From: Phytophthora sp. 'mugwort'
Lineage: Eukaryota > Oomycota > Peronosporomycetes > Peronosporales > Peronosporaceae
DNA: 64,000 nucleotides
Assembly (NCBI GenBank): GCA_033558025.1
Contig: JAUCEF010000018.1
Span: 4,216,001-4,280,000 of the forward strand
Direction of reading: 5' to 3'
Made by a program: the position numbers and the translations under genes. The notes below the pieces were generated by a model that was given only the letters and a program-made list of their open reading frames with translations, was not told where the DNA came from and searched no databases. Below are positions 20,935 to 30,837 of this stretch, in pieces. How positions within the stretch are numbered: the stretch's first letter is position 1; every line of letters begins with the position of its first letter.

Positions 20935-22640
20935 ATGAGTGACACTCAACTATCCGATCAGTATTTATACCAGAGCTCGCTCCAAAGCGACTCGGAAATC
21001 AAAGTATCTTCCGGTTTACGCGTACCGTTTGAAATCGATCTTAATCAAGGATCTTACCAGAATTGTGTTATAACTATCGCTGCTACAGCCTAGCTGAATG
21101 GAAGTGAAGGATTTGTTTGCCTTCGCGACGCGTACATCATGCTTCCATTCAAGGTATCAATGACGAATCAGCTATTGTCCATATTGCTGCTGCCAATCGT
21201 TTCTGCTCTACGCTCAAGTGCGGTAACTGGAATGTCATCGATAGTTTGTCGCTTGAACGTAATGGCAAGACCGCTGTTAGTATGTCGGACTACAAGCTAT
21301 TTTGGAACAACCTTCGCGCTCAGACTAGCTATAGTCCTCAATACCTTGAGCAGCATTGTGTGGAGTCGTGTTTTTTACCCGGACGCTGCTCAGTCAGCTT
21401 TGTATAATTCAGTTACAAGTTCGACAACGGGAGATGGTTATACTAATACTACTGCATTTTCATCTTCGTTTGCTACAGCTGGCCCCTCTGGTGGTGCTTC
21501 TATCGTCAACGATGGTCTTGTAAAGCGTCTGTTATTGAACCCTTCTAATGCGGACTCTGATTTCTCCACGTCGTGGCCTTCGGTCGGTGGAGCTGCAGCT
21601 TCTACCACAATCTCAAATCAATGGCGCGTGGTGCCTTTGTAACTGGTGCTGCTACTGCTAACGCAATAATGGAACGTGGAACTACATGCTCTAGATTAAG
21701 TTAACAGACACCGACCCAATCTTTAAGGAACTAGACCTTATGGCTAATCCGCAAATCTGTCTCCGTTTCCGTGTCAATCAGGGTACTTCTGCCATTGCTG
21801 TCGATGCTTCGAAGGGTATGTCGCTGGCCAGCACTACTCTTGCCTCTGGCGATGCATGTCCAATTATGGTTTTTGCTTCTTCCAGTGGCAATCCGATGGC
21901 TGGGGTCCTTGCCGCTTCTGCCGGGTTCAGTATTGCTTGGGGTGCTGTTGTCAATGTCCTTGAGCCTACTGTTGATGGTGCCTACATGCCTTTTACTACT
22001 TCTCGTCTATACGTTCCGTTTGTTCATCTTGAGAATCCTCATCATCTCCAAGCCAGTCAAGAAGATTCGATTTAATGATTGTTATGCCCAATGGTTCTAT
22101 CAGGCGCTGATACTGGTAAGCAGGTAACTCAGCTCTATGCTGCATTCGATCTACATTTATCGGCTTCGATCAAAGTATGTCATTCTAATGCCTTTTGCTG
22201 AGCAAACTGGAAGTTTTGCCCCTCTGCTGCTGTTTAGGAGTTCCAAAGTCCTTTTGATTCAGCTCCTTGGATTCTCCACCCCGGATCCAGTATTATAATC
22301 TTTAACGTTCGTATCGATCCCCAGCAGACCTTTGATATCCGTCATTGACTACGATTTCCACCACTTCACTAATGAGGCAACTAAAATCGCTTCGATCAAT
22401 GATGATCTCACCCCTGAGCTGGTAAATGGATTTCTAGACTATCAGACGTGGTCTCTAACAAGCCGTGTGCTCATTGCTGACGTTAGCCGTCTAACCGAAC
22501 GTGATGTACCTCAAGCGATTCAGATCCAAGGAACAAAATCAGGATGACAGGGAACAAATATGCTGGTGATCGTGGTGAGCGAGCAGGAGCTGACTTTTGA
22601 TCGTATTACAGGTGAAATGATCGATTTTAATACCGCATAG
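20935..22640 (+). pseudogene. Major capsid protein (double-jelly-roll type), broken
   Basis: From ATG 20935 to TAG 22638-22640 the coding capacity is about 568 residues, the usual length range for Polinton major capsid proteins. The N-terminus (MSDTQLSDQYLY) and an early 'VPFEIDL' strand are followed by a long Ser/Thr/Gly-rich beta region. A segment with LMANPQICLRFRVNQG is like the strand pattern before the second jelly roll, and a C-terminal part includes SVIDYDFHHF. In-frame stops (for example near 21091) and several frame changes break it. Jelly-roll content is inferred from composition, length and position next to the protease and cannot be proved by eye. Confidence 0.68.
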
Positions 22641-22740
22641 GTACTCGATGTCATTTCGTCGAAAACAATAAGATCAACGTATGGGTGTTCCTCATAAGTT
22701 GATCTTATTTTTTTCTCTCGACGAGATGATATCGAATACC
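22640..22740. terminator. 101-bp hairpin between convergent Polinton genes
   Basis: The arm 22640-22683 pairs with 22692-22740 around an 8-base loop. The matched blocks include GGTACTCGAT with ATCGAATACC and AATAAGATCAAC with GTTGATCTTATT. It starts at the last base of the major capsid stop codon and ends 22 bases before the stop of the convergent gene. A two-way transcription-termination or mRNA 3'-end hairpin is a reasonable inference, as palindromic hairpins mark mRNA ends in some giant viruses. Confidence 0.7.
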
Positions 22741-22761
22741 AATGCGATAGTAAAATCGAGC

Positions 22762-23097
22762 TTAGGAAAAAGTTATTATCTTTACTTCTTCTAAAAGCTT
22801 AGGACATTTATCAATTACGAATTGACTCTTTCGAAGCCAATCAATATAATTGGGATCAATTCGACTGATCTACTTGAGAGACTTATCTCGATATTTCCCC
22901 CACGTCATCATAATGAATTATCATCAATGAGGAATTTGGAGTGTAGGAATATCTTGATCTCTTCATAAATATTTAAACTCGGTTGATTAAATACCCATCG
23001 ACTATAACCAGGATCAGAAGAATATACTTCTTCAATCTGGGTGGCCTTATATTTTCCAAAAGTTAGATCGTTAGGTGTTTCCAGTTGGATGTATCTA
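22762..23097 (-). pseudogene. DUF3820-like protein, two tandem modules, broken
   Basis: Minus-strand reading gives LTFGKYKATQIEEVY, then DPGYSRWVFNQP, the pattern 'L.FGKYKG...eevy..DP.Y..W...Q' of the small DUF3820/ExoX-C-terminal-like domain. One frame over, a second module has MTWGKYRDKSLK, a stop, and DPNYIDWLRKS, ending at TAA 22764-22762. The modules are about 45 residues each. The function is unknown, and in other proteins this domain accompanies exonucleases. The 5' end has no ATG and lies beside a TATATAGAT string (minus strand, about 23098-23090), where a Tc1/mariner element has inserted. This gene therefore probably belongs to the Polinton. Confidence 0.6.
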
Positions 23098-23101
23098 TAT
23101 A

Positions 23102-23910
23102 CAGTCCGCGCCTTTAATATTTACGCACCCTCACGACGCTCCAAATGTAGTGACGGCGTCCAGTATGGAACCACCTCATTAGTGTTTATGAAGGCAAGGA
23201 CGACTGAACACGTTGCCTGTGCCGCCGGTCGCGTAGACGTCCGCCAACGAGAGAAACTTCAATTTTTGTTAAATGGTACCGTAGCAAAAGTATTTACGCA
23301 GGTCGGTCATTTTCATAACATATACAAAAGATTACGAATTAATGGTAATAAATGCTAAAACAAAAACAAACGGACCTTGTAGCGCGCGTTCTAACGCTAC
23401 TTTCCGCGGCGCTCAACGATCGACCGACGATGGGCCGCGCCACGCGAACTCGCCACCGACCAGCGCGAGAAGATTATCAAGCGCAACGTTGAGAAAGCAA
23501 GCAACAGAGCAACCGCGTGAGAGATCGGGTGCTCAGAAGGAGCCGTGCGCTACTTTCTCAACCAACCAGAGCTGTCAAAGCGGAATAAACGGCCAGGAAG
23601 TCCACCAGAACTCGGCCAGACGGCGGCTAGAGTAAATACATTTCGGCTCGCTACTGTGAAGAACTGCTCCGCCCAGCAGATTTCTAAGTTTTTGGCTATG
23701 AAGGTGTGCAAGTTACTATCCTACGCGCTTTCGGTGCAACATCTGGGCCAAGTTTGTTATGCGCAAACCCGCCCCAGCTCTCAAGCCCCACCACAAGAAG
23801 GCACGGCGCGAGTTTGCCGATGGTTGGGGCGAGCGGGGTCGTCTTTAAAGGTTCAACATGGACGGGCCTGATGGCTATCGCTATTACTGGCACGATCTCC
23901 GTATTAATTT
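23102..23910 (+). mobile_element. Truncated Tc1/mariner element inserted in the Polinton
   Basis: A TA at 23100-23101 is followed by CAGTCCGCG, the same start as the terminal repeat of the complete Tc1/mariner copy at 24039. Transposase pieces follow in shifted frames. A helix-turn-helix region has TDQREKIIKRNVEKASNR, and then comes SEGAVRYFLNQPELSKR. The catalytic-core segment FNMDGPDGYRYYWHDLR lies near 23850-23905 and spans the second-strand region of DD34-type transposases. The element then stops abruptly without a right terminal repeat, so the 3' half is missing. The CDS is dead through frameshifts. Confidence 0.7.
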
Positions 23911-23912
23911 AA

Positions 23913-23939
23913 TTGATCGCCGAGTTTATGGGCGATCAA
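23913..23939. repeat. Perfect 9-bp hairpin beside the truncated Tc1
   Basis: TTGATCGCC and GGCGATCAA flank a 9-base loop in renewed AT-rich sequence. It may be remaining Polinton DNA on the far side of the Tc1 insertion. Confidence 0.45.
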
Positions 23940-24038
23940 CTGAATAATTAAAATTATCTCAAAAAAATTACGGGCTATGTATACAATTTACTTTGACTCG
24001 ATTTAGATGATCTAGCTTATGCGACAACGTGTATCGTA

Positions 24039-25619
24039 CAGTCCGCGACAGTGGTATATGATCACCATCGGTCTCTCCAATTTGTTTTTATCAAACTGTG
24101 TTTTCATTCACTTAAATTACCCTGGATTATAACGAATTGCAATATCTGTCGATTGCACCAACTTTTGATGCTGAATTCCACCTGGTTTTGAAAAACGATG
24201 AGAAATATTACTTCACGAGGTGCGACACCATATATGATCATAACTTCCACATGACCGAAACATTTGTTTTATAGCATTATGGATGCAATTCGCGCGTTGA
24301 TAATACGAAATATATGCTCCCCGGCGGACTAATACCCGGATACAGCGTTTGCGCATTGATAGGGTCAGACTGTGGGCGTCTTGGGAGAAATTGCAGTCCA
24401 TGCCGCAAAAACCGCTTTCTTCAGCTCGTCTTTCGTGTTGTACTGCTTCCTGCCTTCGTAAACTTGCTGGGCCATGATGCCCCATAGATTCTCAAAATAG
24501 GATTGAGGTCTGGGGCAAAGCTGGCCAGTCCATAACGTCGATCCCTTGGGCCTGAAGCCAGTTCATCGTGTAGCGGGATTTGTGGATGGCCGCATTGTCT
24601 TGTTGAAAAATATGGTTTTCCGCATCGATGAACGTTGCAAATGCGTGCGTAGGGTGCTCACATACTTGACGGAGTCTTGGTTGCTATCCACGAACTTAAT
24701 TCAGACTTGGTGTCCGCGCGAAATGCTCCCCAAATCATGACACCACCGCCACCAGTATGACGACGGACGTTGAGCTCCTTAGGGCGACGCGTGTCGACCC
24801 ATTCGTAACGCATACCATCCGGGCCATCCAGGTTCCACTTTTTCTCATCTCTGAACACCACTTGACACCACGCTTCGTCAGCCTTGAGGCCCATACGATC
24901 GGCCTACTTGACCCTTTCTTTTCGGTGGCGCTTCGTCAACGCTGGAGCGGCACCACGCTTCTTGTACTTGAGCCAGCCCACCCACTTGATCACGCGCTGA
25001 ATCGTACGCACGCTGTGCACCAACTAGAGCTTCTCTTTCACTTTTTTTGCGGACAAACGGAGCACGGACACACAGCGGATGATATGCCGCTTCTCACGCG
25101 CAGTCACTTTCGACATACTTCCAAGCCGTTTCTTGGGCTGAAAATTGGCAGGCGCCTTCAACACATTCTACAAGGCACAGACAGAGCGTGTGAGCACCTG
25201 TGCGATGCCCCGGACCGCAAAACCGCGCAGTGAGAGTGTCCGAATTGACTCGCGTTCTTTGTCGGACAGATGCGAAGCTCGTGCCATCGTTGGCGAATTA
25301 AAAAGTGGCGCAACGATTGGTGGGATAGCAGTCTGTATAGTAAACACATTAACAACGCGTGGCGAAAGTTGTGGATCAAACTTACGCAAACTTTCCGCAA
25401 CCCCGAAGTTATGTTCATATATTGTGTCGCACCTCGTGAAGTAATATATATTTTTTTCGTCGTTTTTCAACACCAGGTGGAATTCAGCATCAAAAGTTGG
25501 TGTAATCGACAGATATTGCAATTCGTTATAATCCAGGGTAATTTAAGTGAATGAAAACACAATTTGATAAAAACAAATTGGAGAGACCGATGGTGTTCAT
25601 ATACCACTGTCGCGGATTG
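24039..25619 (-). mobile_element. Tc1/mariner element with long terminal inverted repeats
   Basis: The element is flanked by TA on both sides (24037-24038, 25620-25621). Its ends, CAGTCCGCGACAG and the complement of CAATCCGCGACAG, begin inverted repeats of about 210 bp (24039-24250 and 25405-25619) that differ at only a few bases. The decayed transposase is on the minus strand. It starts at ATG 25287 with MARASHLSDKERESI, a HTH head, has DEKKWNLDGPDG and VMIWGAF in the core (24658-24894), and ends near 24230. Frame changes and stops inactivate it. Long TIRs are unusual for this superfamily, where 20-200 bp is typical. Confidence 0.85.
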
Positions 25620-25621
25620 TA

Positions 25622-26200
25622 TTAAAAGCCTATCCTCATGTTCTAATCCTATCGAATCGCTGCGTCGTTGAAAACAATAGCTGGATATTAGAAATGTTTA
25701 GAAACGGTTAGAAACGGTTACACCTACTCTCGATACCGAATTAAGGTAAGAATTATCGGGAATTAAAAAAAAACGTACACGTAATGTTCTATTACTTATT
25801 ACTAATACGAGGAAAAGCTTATCCTAGGTGAGGATATTCTCAAGGCAGCAGCGTTGGTCGGCTTGCTCGAGCAGCTGGCTCATCAAGCTTCGGCGGATAA
25901 TACGGCCCAATTGCATTCGGCAATGACATACTGGTAGGCTATACACCAGATGACGAAGTTCACCACGCAGTGGTAGGAATGATCGTTATGGTAGTTGAGA
26001 ACGGATTCCTGCCTAGAAGGAGTACATGCCACGCAAAGCGTTTACGTGTATGGCATTTGAATGGAGGCTTCACTCGGGCCGGACTCACCGGTCAAGGTAG
26101 TACGCCTGTACTAAGTTAAGTAATGGCTAACGCAATCGACCCTATAAATGCTGTATCGTCTCGCATTATATTATGTATAACAGGATTACCCCCCCCCCCC
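25622..26200. other. Stretch without a recognisable gene
   Basis: The first 200 bases are AT-rich with a tandem 10-mer (TAGAAACGGT, near 25698-25717). The rest holds short ORFs without similarity to known proteins. It separates the Tc1 and piggyBac elements. Confidence 0.4.
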
Positions 26201-26205
26201 GTTCC

Positions 26206-29200
26206 CAACGTCGTAAGTTACGACTTAGAGAAGGGCACACGTCGTAAGTTACGGCTTAGTTTCCCGCTTAGTATAGGAGTTGGCTCGGAAAAAAGGTTCA
26301 TTAGTTTAATCAAGTCGAAATCTTAAAAAAAATGTAAGTGAGAGAGGCTTTGGGGAAAAGTAAAAAAAAGGACATGGAGTAAACAAAAGGAATGGGTTGC
26401 GACCGGATGGGAAAAAAGTGAGATGGGATTTGATTGAGTGGTTCCGGTCTCACTTTCGAATTTGCTGGATGGTACGCATCTGGTCCAGCGACCAAACCAA
26501 GAAGTCGGCGGTCGCCTTCGTCGTTCGTGACATTGATTTCAAGCACCTCTGACGGCAGCTAAAAGCGAGAGGGTGGAAGAGCAGGCGACCTTCAGGCCTG
26601 TCAAACGAGTGGAGCTATATCTCCCCGGAAGGACAAGCATTTATTCGTTCGTATATTATTATCTATCAATTGCTAAATTATAGATTCGAACTAAACGTTT
26701 TGTTATGACAGGTGAAGATGATGTGGTTGAATATGCAATAACGAATGGATTGTCTACATAGCAGGATGAGAGAAATGAAGAGAAGGACGTGGCGAGCAGT
26801 GCAGCTGAGGCAAAAACCGCTGACAGCGCGCCGGACAGGCCGATGACGGCTTCCCAGATCGATACGTCCGTCGCGCTGTCTGCTAATACGCTGACAGATC
26901 TGTTAGGCTCGGATAGCGACCGAGAGTCCGATCCAGACAGATCAGAAAGACATGCTATTGGTGCATTCCAGCTGTTACTATCTGGAGCGGAGTCCAACGT
27001 GGACTCCGGCTGTGGTGTCAACGAGTCTTTCGAAGAGAGTGATGATGACGTTAAAAGTGGCGACAACGATGCTGCAATCGTTTTGCCAGCTGACGACGTT
27101 AATGTGTTGTCTAATGGCGATCTTTCTGAAGATTATAAAGCAGTGAATTCTAGTGGAAGTGAAGAGAGTGATAACGCCGCCGATGATGCAATCGAGCGAC
27201 GTGAGTTTCCTGATGCGAATGTTCTGGCTGATGAAGAGGTAACGCACATGTATGACATTTTCATCCAGTCTTTGTGTGGACGTTTAACTCTTGAAGACAT
27301 TGACAAGGACGCACTTCGGCATTTTGCATGGGGACCCTTGTCGTCCAATTCGAGGCGACAGCGAACGAGTATCCGAACCTATGCCACGACGTTGCAGTAC
27401 CAAGTTCTGAATTGCAGGAGATAGCAGACTCACCTATTATGTTGTTTTTCTACTTTTTGCCTATGTCGCTGTGGAAGCACGTTACCAAGGAAACCACCAG
27501 ATACAAGAAGACAACTAATGCAAGAGCCAAGCGTATGCGCGCTAGTCAAAGAAAGCGGCAGACAGCGACACCTGAGACGATTAAGCAGATCGAGAGGCGA
27601 TTGCGTGGAGAGCTCAAGTATAAAGTGCAAGAGCTGCTGCACGTGATTGGATTGCTTGTGGCTAGTATGCTGAACCCGTCAACGAGCAGATTTTCGCGAC
27701 ACTGGGCTATGACTTCTGATGGTGCATTACCTGCAGATACGTTTGGCAAGTACATGCCTCACAACCGCTGTACTTCTATTCTGCGAGACATGCATTTCGT
27801 AAACAAAGGCCCCTCGAAAATCGTGACAAATTGTGGAAGTTGCGTCCAGTAGTGGACGTATTGCAGAAGCAGTTTCTTTCGGGCTGGTCGCTACCCAGTC
27901 ACTTTTCATTCGACGAAGGGGTGCTACCCGCTACGTCCAAGCGGAACACCACGCGAATGTTTATGCCAGATAAACCGCATCGTTATGACACAAAGATGTT
28001 CATGGTGTGCGACTCAGTCACCGCATACTGCCACCGGTATGTTTCTTCTTTTTGTACATTTTTTAAAGTCGTAAGTTGCGACTTGTGTATTTGCAGTCTG
28101 TTTGACAACGTCGTATATTTTTTTACAGTTTTGAATTTTATGTAGGCAAAAGAAAACAAGAACACACTGATGAGCAAGCATTTGATAACAAGACTGGTGC
28201 TGCTGCAGTCGTTAGGAACATGAAAATTGTTCTTGGTGATCAGCATCAGGGTTTTCGCTTGGTGGTCATTGACCGTTTCTATTCCTCAGTGCCTTAGCCA
28301 TCAGCTTCTTTCTATGGACATATACGTTCTTGGCACTATCATGACGAACCGGCTTGGTTTTGACAAGCGGATTGTGGAGAAGCGGCAGACACGACCGCGG
28401 GGCATTGAGCGTGGATTCGTTTACTTTCTCGCGCTTCGTCGCCGTATCAACATGGTGGCGTGCCATTGGTGGGACCGGAAGCCAGTGCAACTACCTGGCT
28501 ACCGGTCCTGCCATGGCTGAAGCTTCTAGTCGCCGAAATTTATAGGGGGCGCGCGTCAATCTGTTCCAGTGCCCAAAGTTAGTCACCGACTACCAGCGCT
28601 GGATGGGCGGAGTTAACATCCAGATCAACTCCGCCTCCAGCTTATTTGGTGCAGACATTTTTGTGATTCCAGGAATACTATAAATCACTTTTTATGGGAT
28701 TTCTGGATCTGGCGCTGGTAAACGCCTACATTACGCACAAGTCTACCTCCGCGATCAAGCGGCTGGTGCCCAAGTATCGAGGGGGTGTTACACGCTGCTT
28801 CATAAGCAGCTATTGCAGCTAACCGTGGAGGACTTCTTTGACGCAGCACGAATTCCACCACCAACCCCCCCACCAAGTCCCACAAGCGCCGCCGTCTTAT
28901 CGGACACAAGCACATCCAGTTCGATGACTGGGTGACTGTGTCCGGTATTCAAAAGCGCAGGCAGCGCGCTTGCAAAGTGTGCGCGCTGCTGCGAGGTGAT
29001 CGCAAGAAATCTCATCAGACTACTCATTACTGCGAGGATTGCTCGCATCCTGATGCAGAGTGTTTTCTTTGCCCGAAGGCGTGCCGCCCGTATGGAGGCT
29101 TACTAAAAACGTGTTACCAGATATGGCACGAGGACTTCGGCAGTGGCTCTGCCATCCCAGTGTCGCTAGGAAAGCGTGTCGTGCTGCGTCGCTCGGGAAA

Positions 29201-29495
29201 GATCGGGAAACGCAAGCCGACTCGCCGGAGCTGGTGCAGGACCCAGCAAGTGATGACGCGGACAACGAGGGTGACGAAGAGCAAAAAACAAGCGAAACAC
29301 TGATTCTTATATAGGAAATGATTGAATACACATCGACAATGTGCCGTTTTTGCTATCTTTACGTCTGACTTACTTGCGATCGGGTATATGTTGTGACTCA
29401 AGGCAAAGCTTCGCTTAGCCACATTTTTTTTTAAGTCGTAAGTGACAGATTCTGAGATCGCTTCGGGTATTAACGTCGTAAAACTTACGACTTAA
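26206..29495 (+). mobile_element. Decayed piggyBac-type transposon
   Basis: The element carries a piggyBac-like transposase gene between palindrome-bearing ends. GTCGTAAGTTACGAC occurs near 26208 and an imperfect copy near 26239 on the left. Related strings, AAGTCGTAAGTGAC near 29433 and GTCGTAAAACTTACGAC near 29476, lie on the right. The exact termini and the TTAA target duplication expected for the superfamily could not be fixed; TTAA occurs near 26116 and 29471. Confidence 0.6.
26705..29314 (+). pseudogene. piggyBac-like transposase with one intron, broken
   Basis: ATG 26705 opens an acidic Ser/Asp/Glu-rich N-terminal domain that has TAG at 26759-26761. The frame then shifts several times. 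The core domain has FDEGVLP (Asp codon 27912), DRFYSS (Asp codon 28271) and WWDRKP (Asp codon 28473), which correspond to the DDD triad of DDE_Tnp_1_7 transposases. A 102-bp GT-AG intron (28037-28138) joins CAC CG to T TTT and restores the frame. A C-terminal cysteine cluster (CKVCALLRGDRKKSH, then HYCEDC, CFLCPKAC) forms a zinc-ribbon-like end, typical for piggyBac. At least three frame changes and two stops remain. Confidence 0.8.
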
Positions 29496-29499
29496 ATCT

Positions 29500-30790
29500 G
29501 ATAAACCTCTACTATATATTCATCTTGTTCTCTCCTGGTGTGGATAGTGCGTCACCATACAAACATCTATATTAAAAAAAGACGTAACATACAATGAAAA
29601 ATAAGCCGTTCCTCATGGATTTTCTGGTAACGGAGGGGTTAAGTGATTAACTTTCTATACCTGATACTTAGCTGAAAGTTAGTTGGTAAAAAGTATTAGA
29701 TAAAGCAGGTTAATCTGTCCACATTGGGTCACCGCGCTAGACAAGACGTCCCAGCTCAATGAAATTCCAGCAAGAAAAAAGAATCAAGAAAGGAGGCAAC
29801 ACTCGGAGGAGTTCAAGCAGATTGCGTGTGAGGCGGGGCTATCAGGAGCTGCTTCTCCCTTGCTAGTTGTAGCACTACATTCGGCTGGTGCACTCTGAAG
29901 GCGCTCGTCAACGGGAATCTATCAAGCTGATAGATGCGCAACAAAGGCGGGTCGGTGGCTCATACAGTTGCTATACGCCGCCACACTCAAGAGTCATGTG
30001 CGCATCTTTAAGCGAGTCGGTGCTTGGTGCATCTGGTCACTCCAGTGATAACACTTATGGAGTTATCATACCCTTCGCACCGGTTCATTCAAGGCGCATG
30101 GACCATTCGAGGCACATGGACACGAGTCTTATCGTTGGTATTTTAAGTATCTTGCTCCCCAGTTGTCACGAACAGCAATTTCACATCCCATAGTATGCAG
30201 TATAGGGGCCCATTAACTACATGGACGCTCAGCCACTGGATTCATTTCGAGTGCTCCCTCTCGGTGGCAACGCTACTGCCACCTTCCCCGTCTGCAAGCA
30301 ACCGTGAACTTCACTGTCAATGACGCCTTTCAATACTTCAGCCCCTTGTTGATTAAAGCGGACTATACAGTTGACTTGACAAGGCCGATCTTCTCGTTGA
30401 AGTTGTTAATTCGGCGTGATCGATCTGATTAGGACTTGATTTATTTGGCAGTCAACGCTTACAGTGCTAGTCGTGATTTGCACCGTGAACAAGGCGGGTT
30501 ACCATCAAATTGGTCACGAATGGAGCCCACCGATCACGGGACGCCCGCGCAAAGGCCCCGCGCACCGGACAACTTCAACTGGCCACACGGACACGTAGCA
30601 ATGTATTGCGCCGGGCACGAGTCTCAGTCACACCAGATGCCCGTTAGAGTTGGTCCTTGGGAGGTGCCGTACCAGTGCACTGCAACTACCTCATCCACGA
30701 TTACCCCTTCGTTTACCTCGGAATGAGAGAGCCCGCCACCGAAGCGGCCCGGCAAGGCTGCTTGGGTCGACGGCCGTATCTGCTGCGGCA
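29500..30790. other. Intergenic stretch with unrecognised coding-like scraps
   Basis: No complete gene is visible. A plus-strand scrap near 30302-30432 (FTVNDAFQYFSPLLIKADY) continues in another frame to about 30725 and has protein-like composition, but no family is recognised. It ends just before the promoter of the GH31 gene. Confidence 0.35.
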
Positions 30791-30793
30791 GTC

Positions 30794-30809
30794 TCTCATT
30801 CTTCAATTT
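30794..30809 (+). promoter_or_regulatory. Oomycete core promoter (Inr + FPR) of the GH31 gene
   Basis: TCATTCTTCAATTT at 30796-30809 matches the oomycete consensus GCTCATTYYNCAWTTT at every position of its last 14 bases. It is 29 bases before ATG 30838 and overlaps the upstream in-frame ATG 30808, which argues that translation starts at 30838. Confidence 0.8.
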
Positions 30810-30837
30810 GCTTCCTCTTCGGCACAGCAGCAAGACG

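Larger units (their letters stand above)
7129..23100. mobile_element. Polinton/Maverick-type virus-like element, degenerate
   Basis: About 16 kb of AT-rich DNA holds the hallmark set of Polintons: protein-primed family B DNA polymerase, retrovirus-type integrase, A32-like packaging ATPase, adenain-type cysteine protease, minor (penton-like) and major capsid proteins. A fibre-like S74 protein and several unnamed proteins are also present. Genes lie on both strands with short intergenic gaps. Nearly every gene has frameshifts or stops, so the copy is dead as read here. Terminal inverted repeats and the 6-bp target duplication of Polintons were not found: the left limit is set by composition and the hairpin, the right limit by a Tc1/mariner insertion at 23100. 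Some element sequence may continue beyond the Tc1 copies. Confidence 0.85.

Noticed and set aside
7583..22640. Alternative genetic code to explain the stops in Polinton genes
   Set aside because: All three stop codons and many frame changes interrupt the genes, so ordinary decay is sufficient.
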